From contig JAIUOW010000013.1 in NCBI GenBank assembly GCA_020161775.1, positions 62,001-126,000 of the forward strand: DNA of 64,000 nt, written 5' to 3'. The notes below the pieces were generated by a model. The model made no database searches. It worked only from the letters and a program-made list of their open reading frames with translations, and was not told the origin of the DNA. Below, in pieces: positions 56,222-64,000 of the stretch; position 1 is the first letter of the stretch; every line of letters begins with the position of its first letter. The DNA comes from Pseudomonadota bacterium. Its GTDB lineage: Bacteria > Pseudomonadota > Gammaproteobacteria > Burkholderiales > Burkholderiaceae_C. The position numbers and the translations under genes are program-made.

Positions 56222-57775
56222 TTAAGCGAACGACTTCTTGAACGCGGCGATGGCGGCGGTCAATTCGGCTTCGGCATCCTTGTCCATGGCACGGTCGTTT
56301 TCCAGCTTGGACAGCAGCGTGGCGTGCTTGTCCTTGAGGTAAGCGTGCATGCCATGTTCAAACGGGAGGACCTTCTTCACGTCCACATCGTCCATGAAGC
56401 CCTTGTTCACCGCGAACAGCGAGGCGGCCATCAGGGCGATGGACAGCGGGCTGTACTGGGCCTGCTTGAGCAGCTCGGTCACGCGGGCACCGCGGTCGAG
56501 CTGCTTGCGGGTGGCTTCGTCCAGGTCGGAGGCGAACTGCGCGAAAGCAGCCAGCTCACGGTACTGGGCCAGGTCGGTACGGATACCGCCGGACAGCGAC
56601 TTGATCAGCTTGGTCTGGGCAGCACCACCGACGCGCGACACCGAGATACCGGCGTTGATGGCGGGGCGGATACCGGCGTTGAACAGGCTGGTTTCCAGGA
56701 AGATCTGGCCGTCGGTGATCGAGATCACGTTGGTCGGCACGAAGGCGGACACGTCGCCGGCCTGCGTTTCAATGATCGGCAGCGCGGTCAGCGAGCCGGT
56801 CTTGCCCTTGACTTCACCCTTGGTGAAGGCTTCCACATAGTCGGCGTTCACACGGGCGGCACGCTCCAGCAGGCGGCTGTGGAGATAGAACACGTCGCCG
56901 GGGTAGGCTTCGCGGCCCGGCGGGCGGCGCAGCAGCAGCGAAACCTGGCGGTAGGCCACGGCCTGCTTGGACAGGTCGTCATAAACGATCAGCGCGTCCT
57001 GACCGCGGTCGCGGAAGTACTCGCCCATGGTGCAGCCCGAGTAGGCCGACACGTACTGCATGGCAGCCGATTCGGAAGCGGAAGCCGCCACCACGATGGT
57101 GTATTCCATCGCGCCGGCCTGCTCCAGCGCGCGCACGACGTTCTTGATCGACGAAGCCTTCTGGCCGATCGCGACGTACACGCAGGTCATGTTCTGACCC
57201 TTCTGGTTGATGATGGCGTCGATGGCCACGGCCGTCTTGCCGGTCTGGCGGTCGCCAATGATCAGCTCGCGCTGGCCACGGCCCACGGGCACCATGGAGT
57301 CAATCGACTTCAGGCCGGTCTGCACCGGCTGGTCCACCGATTTACGCGCGATCACGCCGGGGGCAACCTTTTCGATCACGTCCGTCATCTTGGCGTTGAT
57401 CGGGCCCTTGCCGTCGATCGGCTGGCCCAGCGCGTTGACCACGCGGCCAATCAGCTCGGGGCCGACCGGCACTTCCAGAATGCGGCCCGTGCACTTGACG
57501 GTATCGCCTTCGGAGATGTGCTCGTATTCGCCCAGAATCACCGAGCCCACCGAGTCACGCTCGAGGTTCAGCGCCAGGCCATAGGTGGGGGTGCCGTCGG
57601 CGGTGGCCGGGAATTCCAGCATTTCGCCCTGCATCACATCGGACAGGCCATGGATACGCACGATGCCGTCGGTCACGGACACCACGGTGCCCTGGTTGCG
57701 AATGTCGGCGCTGGCGGACAGCCCTTCAATGCGGCTCTTGATCAGTTCAGAAATTTCTGCGGGATTGAGTTGCAT
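56222..57775 (-). CDS. atpA: F1Fo ATP synthase alpha subunit
   Basis: The non-catalytic nucleotide-binding subunit of F1, 517 aa. The P-loop GDRQTGKT is at 174-181; other family segments are [62 protein letters not shown] and [17 protein letters not shown]. It starts at ATG 57775 and precedes atpG by 21 nt. Confidence 0.97.
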   Translation of the reverse strand: MQLNPAEISELIKSRIEGLSASADIRNQGTVVSVTDGIVRIHGLSDVMQGEMLEFPATADGTPTYGLALNLERDSVGSVILGEYEHISEGDTVKCTGRILEVPVGPELIGRVVNALGQPIDGKGPINAKMTDVIEKVAPGVIARKSVDQPVQTGLKSIDSMVPVGRGQRELIIGDRQTGKTAVAIDAIINQKGQNMTCVYVAIGQKASSIKNVVRALEQAGAMEYTIVVAASASESAAMQYVSAYSGCTMGEYFRDRGQDALIVYDDLSKQAVAYRQVSLLLRRPPGREAYPGDVFYLHSRLLERAARVNADYVEAFTKGEVKGKTGSLTALPIIETQAGDVSAFVPTNVISITDGQIFLETSLFNAGIRPAINAGISVSRVGGAAQTKLIKSLSGGIRTDLAQYRELAAFAQFASDLDEATRKQLDRGARVTELLKQAQYSPLSIALMAASLFAVNKGFMDDVDVKKVLPFEHGMHAYLKDKHATLLSKLENDRAMDKDAEAELTAAIAAFKKSFA

Positions 57776-57811
57776 GACTCTTTCCTTCTTTCTTTAGTTA
57801 GCTGGTCCGCG

Positions 57812-58342
57812 TCAAGCGGTCAGCGCCGTTTTCATTTGTTCCAGACGGGCCTTGACCGAAGTGTCGAGCACCTCGTCGCCCACCACCACGCGAATACCGC
57901 CGATCAGCCCGGCGTCCAGCTCGACGCGGACATTGAGCTTGCGGCCAAACCGCTTTTCCAGCACGGCCGACAGGCTGGCCAGTGCCGCTGCATCCACCGG
58001 GAACGCGCTATAGACCACCGCATCGGACGACCCGGCCTGCGCGTTCTTCAGCGCGCGAAACTGGGCCGCGATTTCGGGCAAGGCCTCCAGGCGGCCGTTT
58101 TCGATCACGGTGCGCAGGAAGTTCTTGGCGGTCTCGGGCAGCGCCGTCTTGGCCACGCCCGCGATCACGTCAAACACCTGCTGGTCGGTGACCTTGGGGT
58201 TGCTGGCGAACTGCTGCAGCTGCTCGTTGCCGGCAACAGCCGCGAGCGGCTCCAGCCAGGCAGCTGCGGCGCCCAGGTCAGCCTTGGCCGACTGGTACAG
58301 GGCCTCGGCGTAGGGGCGTGCGATGGTGGCGATTTCGGCCAT
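57812..58342 (-). CDS. atpH: F1Fo ATP synthase delta subunit
   Basis: A 176-aa peripheral-stalk protein that caps F1. It begins [14 protein letters not shown], and has the C-terminal signature [51 protein letters not shown], seen in pieces. It follows atpF by 9 nt and precedes atpA by 36 nt. Confidence 0.94.
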   Translation of the reverse strand: MAEIATIARPYAEALYQSAKADLGAAAAWLEPLAAVAGNEQLQQFASNPKVTDQQVFDVIAGVAKTALPETAKNFLRTVIENGRLEALPEIAAQFRALKNAQAGSSDAVVYSAFPVDAAALASLSAVLEKRFGRKLNVRVELDAGLIGGIRVVVGDEVLDTSVKARLEQMKTALTA

Positions 58343-58351
58343 GGTGTCCTC

Positions 58352-58822
58352 TTACAGCTCGGTCTTGAGGCGGTTCAGCAGATCAGCGTGGACGCCAGCA
58401 TTGACTTCCTTGCGCAGGATCTGCTCGGCGCCCTTGACGGCCAGCGCGGCCACCTGCTCGCGCAGGGCTTCGCGGGCCTTCACGGTCTGCTGCTCGGCTT
58501 CCACACGGGCAGCGGCAACGATCTTGTTGCCCTCTTCCGTGGCGCGTGCCTTGGCTTCCTCGACGATGGTCTGGGCGCGGCGCTCGGCATCCGCCAGGCG
58601 GGCAGCCGTCTCATTGCGCGATTTGGCCAGTTCTTCTTCCACCCGCGCGTTGGCGGCGGACAGTTCAGATTTGGCCTTGTCGGCGGCAGCGAGGCCTTCG
58701 GCGATCTTCTTCGCGCGCTCGTCCAGCGCCGTGGCGATGGGAGGCCACACGAATTTCATCGTGAACCCGACCAGGATCAGGAACACGATCATCTGGATGA
58801 TCAGGGTACCGGTGATGCTCAT
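58352..58822 (-). CDS. atpF: F1Fo ATP synthase b subunit
   Basis: A 156-aa peripheral stalk subunit with one membrane helix near the N-terminus ([20 protein letters not shown]) and a long charged helix for dimerisation ([22 protein letters not shown] onward). A GGGGA stretch lies 5 nt before the ATG. The 84-nt gap to atpE holds a GC hairpin. Confidence 0.95.
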   Translation of the reverse strand: MSITGTLIIQMIVFLILVGFTMKFVWPPIATALDERAKKIAEGLAAADKAKSELSAANARVEEELAKSRNETAARLADAERRAQTIVEEAKARATEEGNKIVAAARVEAEQQTVKAREALREQVAALAVKGAEQILRKEVNAGVHADLLNRLKTEL

Positions 58823-58857
58823 TTAATTCCCCCGCCCCCGTTGCGGCTGCGCCGATC

Positions 58858-58871
58858 CCCCCGCAAGGGGG
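58858..58871. repeat. C5-loop-G5 hairpin between atpE and atpF
   Basis: CCCCC, GCAA and GGGGG form a compact hairpin in the 84-nt atpE-atpF gap. No T-run follows, so it is not a full terminator. It is the same type as the hairpin at 16535-16547. It could slow polymerase or protect the upstream mRNA, which would suit the higher demand for subunit c. Confidence 0.5.
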
Positions 58872-58906
58872 CAACGCCAGCAGCCCGGCAAGGCTTCATG
58901 GATGAT

Positions 58907-59191
<285 letters not shown>

Positions 59192-59231
59192 TTAACGAGA
59201 AAAGAAAAGGGAAAGCGCGAAAACAACCGGA

Positions 59232-60080
59232 TCAATGCGCGTCATGGGCCTGCCCGATGTACACCAGGGTCAGCATCATGAACACAAAGGCCTGCAGCGT
59301 GATGATCAGGATGTGGAAGATCGCCCACGCCGTGCCGGCAATGATGTGGCCGATCGCCAGGCCGATGCCCGTGGCCGACAGCGACCAGGCACCGCCCATC
59401 AGGGCGATCAGCATGAAGATCAGTTCGCCGGCATACATGTTGCCGAACAGCCGCATGCCGTGCGACACGGTCTTGGCGACGAACTCGATGATCTGCATGA
59501 GGAAGTTGAACGGCCACAGCAGCGGGTGCGCACCGAACGGGGCCGTGAACAGCTCGTGGATCCAGCCGCCAGCGCCCTTGATCTTGATGTTGTAGAAAAT
59601 ACAGACGATCAGCACGCCGACCGACAGACCCATGGTGACGGACAGGTCGGCCGTGGGCACCACGCGCATGTAGTCCTTCATGCCCAGGGCCGGGCCGGCA
59701 CTGTGCCAGATGGCAGGCAGCAGATCCACCGGCAACAGGTCCATGGCATTCATCAGGAAAATCCAGACGAACACCACCAGCGCCAGCGGGGCCACCAGCT
59801 TGCGGCTGTTGGCGTTGTGCACGATGCCCTTGGCCTGGGAATCGACCATTTCGACCAGGATCTCAACGGCGGCCTGGAAACGGCCTGGTACGCCCGAGGT
59901 GGCCTTGCGCGCGGCCAGCCACAGCAGCCAGCAGCCCAGCACACCCAGCACGATGGAATAGAAAAGGGAATCGAGGTTGAAAACGGAAAAGTCGGCGACG
60001 CCCTGAGGGGTCTTGTTCTGCAGGTGCTGCAGGTGGTGGACGATGTACTCGCCTGCGGTCGGTCCGGTTCCAGTAGCCAT
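59232..60080 (-). CDS. atpB: F1Fo ATP synthase a subunit
   Basis: A 282-aa inner-membrane stator subunit with the proton half-channels. The essential arginine is in [22 protein letters not shown] near residue 210, and the C-terminal [19 protein letters not shown] is typical. Upstream segments include [12 protein letters not shown]-like and [20 protein letters not shown]. It follows atpI by 4 nt. Confidence 0.96.
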   Translation of the reverse strand: MATGTGPTAGEYIVHHLQHLQNKTPQGVADFSVFNLDSLFYSIVLGVLGCWLLWLAARKATSGVPGRFQAAVEILVEMVDSQAKGIVHNANSRKLVAPLALVVFVWIFLMNAMDLLPVDLLPAIWHSAGPALGMKDYMRVVPTADLSVTMGLSVGVLIVCIFYNIKIKGAGGWIHELFTAPFGAHPLLWPFNFLMQIIEFVAKTVSHGMRLFGNMYAGELIFMLIALMGGAWSLSATGIGLAIGHIIAGTAWAIFHILIITLQAFVFMMLTLVYIGQAHDAH

Positions 60081-60084
60081 CTGA

Positions 60085-60579
60085 TTACTCGTCTGTTTGT
60101 TTCGCCACGTGTTTCGTACGCTTGGGCGCGAAAGCCATCGCCACCCAATACACCTTCATCGTGAGCACCAGGCCCACCAGCAATGCCGGCCAGCTCAGGG
60201 CACTCACCAGCCTTGGCGCGGCGATCAGCATCGCCACCGACAAGGCCAACTTGACCATTTCCCACAGGAAGAACCCGACCACCGCGGTCCCCGGGTTCAG
60301 CGAGGCAAAACGCCCGGTGAGCCCCCGCGCGAACAGCGCCGCGGGCAGTATGACTGCCAGAGCGCCGTATGCGGCCGACCAACCTGCTTCTTGCCTCCCG
60401 GTGATGCCCCATGTGGCCAAAGCCACCGCGAAGCCCACAACGACCTGCCCCGCCACCACCCACCAGGGGGAAACTGATGGATTCTGTTCGCGCAACTGGC
60501 GCGCCTCTTCGGCGGTCAGCGGCTTGAACGATTCGGGTTCATCTGCATCTGTTTCAGGGTACGGAGCGATTGTTTTCAT
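60085..60579 (-). CDS. atpI: ATP synthase subunit I (AtpI), assembly factor
   Basis: A 164-aa membrane protein with a charged N-terminal segment (about residues 1-38) and four helices, including [21 protein letters not shown] and [20 protein letters not shown]. AtpI is thought to help assemble the c-ring and is the first gene of many atp operons. Low conservation is normal for this subunit. Confidence 0.85.
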   Translation of the reverse strand: MKTIAPYPETDADEPESFKPLTAEEARQLREQNPSVSPWWVVAGQVVVGFAVALATWGITGRQEAGWSAAYGALAVILPAALFARGLTGRFASLNPGTAVVGFFLWEMVKLALSVAMLIAAPRLVSALSWPALLVGLVLTMKVYWVAMAFAPKRTKHVAKQTDE

Positions 60580-60627
60580 TTTGAATGACGCCCCCGGTTG
60601 CAGCCCTGAAATTCAGCAAAGCCATTG

Positions 60628-60633
60628 ATTATA
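60628..60633 (-). promoter_or_regulatory. Putative -10 of the atp operon promoter
   Basis: On the minus strand TATAAT, a perfect -10, lies 48 nt upstream of the atpI start. The region expected to hold the -35 (about 60650-60656) reads GCGGAG, a poor match. It is the only perfect TATAAT noticed in an intergenic gap of the window, in keeping with a strong operon promoter. The rest of the 182-nt gap to the next gene shows nothing else. Confidence 0.5.
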
Positions 60634-60761
60634 AGTAAAAGCCCGCAGCGCTCCGCCATTTCGAGTCGGCTTGTCGGATAAGGGGCGCACGCAAAGGTGT
60701 TTTGCGTGGAAGTCACAATCGCCGGACAATCACCTCGCGGCCTGCGCGCCGTTGCCCACCC

Positions 60762-61208
60762 ATGTACTCCCTGCTCAAGTTCTTCCACCTGGCCGCAGCC
60801 ATTTTCTGGATCGGCGGCATGGCCTTCATCATGCTGGCGCTGCGCCCGCCGGTTCACGCCAGCCTGGAGGCACCGGTGCGCCTGCCGCTGATGGCCGCGG
60901 TGCTGGGGCGGTTCTTTGTGGTGGTGTGGGCAAGCATTGTGGCGCTGCTGGCGACCGGCTTTGCGATGATGGCCGCCGTTGGCATGAAGGCGGCGCCCGT
61001 GGGCTGGCACCTGATGCTGGGCATCGGCCTGGTGATGGTGGCCATTTTTGCGCACATCTATTTCGCGCCGTTTCGCCGGCTCAAGCTGGCCGTGGCTGAC
61101 GCCAACTGGCCCGAAGCCGCGCGGCGCATCGGCCAGGTAGTGGTGCTGGCCAAGATCAACCTGGGGCTCGGCTGGATCGCCATCGCGGCCGTGTTGCTGC
61201 TGCGGTGA
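60762..61208 (+). CDS. CopD-like integral membrane protein
   Basis: A 148-aa protein with four hydrophobic helices, starting MYSLLKFFHLAAAIFWIGGMAF. The pattern with a histidine in the first helix (FFHLAAAIFWIGG) and a second in IFAHIYFAPFRR is that of CopD-type or small haem/copper-related membrane proteins. Function is not proven for this subgroup. ATG 60762 is chosen since upstream in-frame codons are not membrane-like. GACAAT lies 31 nt upstream (60725-60730). Confidence 0.7.
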   Translation: MYSLLKFFHLAAAIFWIGGMAFIMLALRPPVHASLEAPVRLPLMAAVLGRFFVVVWASIVALLATGFAMMAAVGMKAAPVGWHLMLGIGLVMVAIFAHIYFAPFRRLKLAVADANWPEAARRIGQVVVLAKINLGLGWIAIAAVLLLR

Positions 61209-61221
61209 ACGGGGCCCTCCT

Positions 61222-61782
61222 GTGACGCGGATGCAGCGCCTGGCCCGCCGGCTTCGCATCACCGTGCCTGCCCGCGAGGAGCTGGCCGCCCACCCGATGC
61301 TGCGCCGCATCGCGCGCCGTGTACTGGCCCCGGCCCTGTGGCGCACGCACCATGAAGCCGTGGCCCGCGGCGTGGCGATCGGGCTGTTCTGGGCGTTTTT
61401 CCTGCCTTGCCCGCAGATCATCGTGTCCGCCGCCCATTGCGTCTGGTGGCGCGCCAACATTCCGATTGCGACGGGCCTGACGCTGATCACGAATCCCCTG
61501 ACGACCGGCTTCTGGCTGTGGGCCGCCTACCTGGTGGGCAGCCGCCTGATCGACGCGCCACCACCGGTCCAGGCAGCCCCTGACGCACCCATCTGGCAAA
61601 TGCTGCTGGCCCTGGGCTGGCCCGCCTTGCTGGGCATGAGTGTCTTTTCCATCGTGGGTGCGGTGGGTGGCTACTTTGGCGTCAAGCTGGGCTGGCGCGC
61701 GCGTATTGCCTGGAAGCGGCGTGGGCGGCGCCGGCCCGCCACGCACGGTGACGCACAGGCTGGGGGACAATCCGGGGCATGA
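61222..61782 (+). CDS. DUF2062 family membrane protein
   Basis: A 186-aa protein with a basic N-terminus, then the DUF2062 core: EAVARGVAIGLFWAFFLPCPQIIVSAAHCVWWRANIPIATGLTLITNPLTT, seen in pieces between residues 45 and 95, with helices around 50-75, 85-110 and 125-155. The C-terminus is basic and probably cytosolic. The start is a GTG (61222); an ATG at 61231 is also possible. The family function is unknown. It overlaps the next gene by 4 nt. Confidence 0.85.
   Translation: MTRMQRLARRLRITVPAREELAAHPMLRRIARRVLAPALWRTHHEAVARGVAIGLFWAFFLPCPQIIVSAAHCVWWRANIPIATGLTLITNPLTTGFWLWAAYLVGSRLIDAPPPVQAAPDAPIWQMLLALGWPALLGMSVFSIVGAVGGYFGVKLGWRARIAWKRRGRRRPATHGDAQAGGQSGA
61766..61771 (+). promoter_or_regulatory. 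Putative -10 of a leaderless aminotransferase gene
   Basis: GACAAT ends 7 nt before the ATG at 61779, the same layout as hemE and the asparaginase gene. It lies inside the 3' end of the DUF2062 gene, so the downstream gene may have both operon and internal transcription. Confidence 0.4.
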
Positions 61783-62669
61783 GCAACACCCTTCCCGATC
61801 TGCCGTGCTACCTGAACGGCGAATTCACCACCCTGCCCCACGCCAAGGTCAGCGTCATGGACCGCGGCTTCATTTTTGGCGATGGTGTGTATGAAGTCGT
61901 GCCCGTGTACAGCGGCCGGCCCTTCCGTTTTGCCGAGCACATGGCGCGCCTGGACCGCAGCCTGGGCGAGCTGCGCATGACCAACCCGATGCCGCACGCG
62001 CAATGGCGCGCCCTGGTGGACCGGTTGATTGCCGACTACGCACGCTCGGTGGGCCGCGTGGGCGCCGAAACCGACCAGCTGGTATACATCCAGGTCACGC
62101 GCGGCGTAGCCATGCGCGACCACGTCATGCCCGCGGACATTGCACCCACGGTGTTTGCCATGAGCAACGCCATGAAAGCCCCGAGCGCCGCCGAGCGCGA
62201 ACAGGGCGTGGCCTGCGTGACCGCAGACGATTTCCGCTGGGAAAAGGCCCACATCAAGGCAGTGAGCCTGCTGGGTGCGGTGTTTGCGCGCCAGATCAGC
62301 GCCGACGTAGGTGCCACCGAGACCGTGATGTTCCGCGATGGCTACCTGAGCGAGGGCGCGGCCTGCAACATCTGGGTGGTGAAGGACGGCACCGTGATGG
62401 GCCCGCCGCGTGACCACCTGGTGCTGGAGGGCATCCGCTACGGGCTGATCGAGTCGCTGTGCCGCGATGCGGGCATCCCGTTCGAACTGCGCCGGATTTC
62501 GCGCGACGAGGTACTGGCCGCCGACGAGCTGCTGCTGTCGTCGGCCACCAAGGAGGTGTTGGCCATCACGCGGCTGGACGGCCGCCCGGTTGGAAATGGC
62601 GTGCCTGGCCCCATCTGCCAGAAGCTGCATGCTGGCTACCAGCGTGCCAAGCAGGAAAGCACCTCATGA
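61779..62669 (+). CDS. dat: Class IV aminotransferase (D-amino acid aminotransferase type)
   Basis: A 296-aa fold-type IV PLP enzyme. It starts LPCYLNGEFTTLPHAKVSVMDRGFIFGDGVYEVVPVY, in pieces, with the cofactor lysine K160 in WEKAHIKAVSLL, then GYLSEGAACNIWVVK near residue 185 and SSATKEVLAITRLDGRPVG near residue 265. The family covers D-alanine and branched-chain aminotransferases; the DRGFIFGDGVYEV form favours the D-amino-acid type, which supplies D-Glu or D-Ala for peptidoglycan. It is followed by DUF493 and lipoate genes, with a 4-nt overlap. Confidence 0.82.
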   Translation: MSNTLPDLPCYLNGEFTTLPHAKVSVMDRGFIFGDGVYEVVPVYSGRPFRFAEHMARLDRSLGELRMTNPMPHAQWRALVDRLIADYARSVGRVGAETDQLVYIQVTRGVAMRDHVMPADIAPTVFAMSNAMKAPSAAEREQGVACVTADDFRWEKAHIKAVSLLGAVFARQISADVGATETVMFRDGYLSEGAACNIWVVKDGTVMGPPRDHLVLEGIRYGLIESLCRDAGIPFELRRISRDEVLAADELLLSSATKEVLAITRLDGRPVGNGVPGPICQKLHAGYQRAKQESTS

Positions 62670-62965
62670 CACAACCCGCCCCCCCCGCCACGCCAGTTGA
62701 TGCCCGGCGTGATTCGCTGATCGACTACCCGTCGAAGTTTCCCGTCAAGGTGATGGGCGCCAAGGCCGACGGCTTTGTGTACGCCATGACCACCATTGCG
62801 CGCGAGTTCGACCCCGCATTTGACGCCGCCTGCATCGAGCTGCGCGACAGCAAGGCCGGCAACTACCTGGGCATCACGCTGACCATCACCGCCACCAGCC
62901 GCGAGCAGCTGGACGCGCTGTACCGGACCTTGTCCACGCACCCCATGGTCAAGGTGGTGCTGTAG
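62666..62965 (+). CDS. ybeD: DUF493 family protein (YbeD-like)
   Basis: A 99-aa protein with an ACT-like alpha/beta fold: [20 protein letters not shown] near residue 18, and [35 protein letters not shown] at the end. Its function is unknown, but it regularly sits next to lipB and lipA as it does here. It overlaps the aminotransferase stop by 4 nt. Confidence 0.88.
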   Translation: MTQPAPPATPVDARRDSLIDYPSKFPVKVMGAKADGFVYAMTTIAREFDPAFDAACIELRDSKAGNYLGITLTITATSREQLDALYRTLSTHPMVKVVL

Positions 62966-62975
62966 GCGCGCCGCC

Positions 62976-63644
62976 GTGGAACTGACCATCCTGGGCCGGG
63001 CCGACTACCTGCCCACCGTCGAGGCGATGCAGGCCTTCACCCTGAATCGCGACGCGCAGACTCCCGACGCGCTCTGGCTGTGCGAGCATCCGCCCGTCTT
63101 CACCCAGGGCCTGGCCGGCAAGGCCGACCATGTGCTGGATCCCGGTGACATCCCCGTTGTGCAGGCCACGCGGGGAGGCCAGGTGACGTACCACGGGCCG
63201 GGCCAGGTGGTGGCCTATCCGCTGGTGGACCTCAAGCGTGCGGGCTACTACGTCAAGGAATATGTCTACCGCATCGAGGAGGCCGTGATCCGCACGCTGG
63301 CCCGTTACGGCGTGACCGGCCACCGCGTGGCAGGCGCACCCGGGATCTACGTGCGGCTGGACGACCCTTTTTCACACCTGGCACTGACCGGGCCGGCCCA
63401 GCCGGGCGAGCCTTTCAAGGGCCTGGGCAAGATCGCCGCCCTGGGCATCAAGGTCACGCGCCACTGCACCTGGCACGGCGTGGCGCTGAATGTGACCATG
63501 GACCTGCAACCCTATTCACGGATCAACCCCTGCGGTTACGCGGGGCTTGAAACCGTGGATCTTTCTACAATCGGTATCTCTACCACCTGGGACGAAGCCG
63601 CCGGCGTGCTGGGCCAACAGCTCGGCAACCTGCTGGCACCGTGA
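62976..63644 (+). CDS. lipB: Octanoyl-ACP:protein octanoyltransferase
   Basis: Transfers octanoate from acyl carrier protein to lipoyl domains, the first step of lipoate synthesis. The 222-aa product has [17 protein letters not shown] near residue 70, the lysine K152 in [10 protein letters not shown], and the nucleophile cysteine C186 in [11 protein letters not shown]. Between VAGAPGIYV and the KIAALG segment there is a roughly 20-residue insert ([18 protein letters not shown]). The start is a GTG at 62976. lipA follows after 6 nt. Confidence 0.94.
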   Translation: MELTILGRADYLPTVEAMQAFTLNRDAQTPDALWLCEHPPVFTQGLAGKADHVLDPGDIPVVQATRGGQVTYHGPGQVVAYPLVDLKRAGYYVKEYVYRIEEAVIRTLARYGVTGHRVAGAPGIYVRLDDPFSHLALTGPAQPGEPFKGLGKIAALGIKVTRHCTWHGVALNVTMDLQPYSRINPCGYAGLETVDLSTIGISTTWDEAAGVLGQQLGNLLAP

Positions 63645-63650
63645 ACGCTT

Positions 63651-64000
63651 ATGAGCAGCTCTGAAGTCGTGCGCGAAGCGCAAAGCACCGAGAACTACAA
63701 CGCCTCGGCCAAGCAGAAGGCAGGCGCCAAGCTGTCGCGCATTCCCGTCAAGGTGGAACAGGCCGAGGTGCTGAAAAAGCCCGAATGGATCCGCGTCAAG
63801 GCAGGCAGCCCCACCACGCGCTTTTACGAGATCAAGCAGATCCTGCGCGAGAGCAACCTGCACACGGTGTGCGAAGAGGCGTCGTGCCCCAACATCGGCG
63901 AATGCTTCGGCAAGGGCACGGCCACCTTCATGATCATGGGCGACAAGTGCACGCGCCGCTGCCCGTTTTGCGACGTGGGCCATGGCCGCCCCGATCCGCT
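63651..64000 (+). CDS. lipA: Lipoyl synthase, 5' end only
   Basis: A radical SAM enzyme that inserts sulfur at C6 and C8 of the octanoyl chain. The first 116 residues are present before the window ends. The auxiliary iron-sulfur cluster cysteines C74, C79 and C85 are in [12 protein letters not shown]. The radical SAM cysteines C100, C104 and C107 are in [11 protein letters not shown] 63651 follows lipB by 6 nt in the usual lipB-lipA order. The N-terminal 40 residues are a charged extension. Confidence 0.95.
   Translation, partial: MSSSEVVREAQSTENYNASAKQKAGAKLSRIPVKVEQAEVLKKPEWIRVKAGSPTTRFYEIKQILRESNLHTVCEEASCPNIGECFGKGTATFMIMGDKCTRRCPFCDVGHGRPDP

Overview
This window is a gene-dense piece of a high-GC betaproteobacterial chromosome, most likely from the Comamonadaceae (Acidovorax/Polaromonas/Hydrogenophaga-like, order Burkholderiales). 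The assignment rests on gene content and order (rsmI-yraN-diaA-BON lipoprotein, pilT-pilU-yggS, gatCAB divergent from mreBCD-mrdA, lemA plus two TPM-domain genes, atpIBEFHAGDC, dat-DUF493-lipB-lipA) and on intergenic hairpins of a C5-loop-G5 type that I associate with this family. It is inference from protein resemblance, not a database result. I saw no rRNA, tRNA, CRISPR array, transposase or prophage gene; two stretches look like accessory DNA.

Layout. 1-6356: end of a CoA-binding protein gene, a structured repeat element, metY, an alpha/beta hydrolase, hemE, an AT-rich intergenic region with two DnaA-box matches, then priA. 6345-14397: the conserved rsmI / yraN / diaA(gmhA) / dolP block, split by a minus-strand three-gene regulatory cassette (7650-12755): an unrecognised 315-aa protein, an exported protein with a degenerate histidine-kinase-like ATPase fold, and a 1132-aa BTAD/STAND regulator. 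14401-22532: a hydroxyisobutyrate-dehydrogenase-like gene, pilU, pilT, yggS, a DUF3617 protein, and a divergent Lrp-type regulator / putA pair. 22554-33383: asparaginase II, a BCCP-carboxyltransferase fusion, an orphan 616-aa protein of unknown function, a class V aminotransferase, an AEC transporter, rep helicase, a small exported protein and phospholipase A (pldA).

33352-39465: a six-gene Mrp/Pha-type cation/proton antiporter operon (AB fusion, C, D, E, F, G). 39474-44220: xthA, pyrE and gatCAB. 44424-48913: the rod-shape operon mreB-mreC-mreD-mrdA. 48930-53282: YheT-like hydrolase, NTF2-like protein, Rossmann-fold protein, lemA and two TPM-domain genes. 53395-60579: the complete F1Fo ATP synthase operon on the minus strand, ending in a good intrinsic terminator. 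60762-64000: CopD-like and DUF2062 membrane proteins, a class IV aminotransferase, DUF493, lipB and the start of lipA.

Most of the window is core metabolism and cell biology: methionine, haem, proline and pyrimidine metabolism, Asn/Gln-tRNA amidation, lipoylation, ATP synthesis, twitching motility and cell-shape control. The least ordinary parts are the 7650-12755 cassette inside an otherwise conserved cluster, the orphan gene at 25445-27295 with a terminator hairpin lying inside the convergent coding sequence, the nested inverted-repeat element at 286-522, and a recurring GACAAT motif 6-7 nt before start codons that suggests leaderless transcripts.
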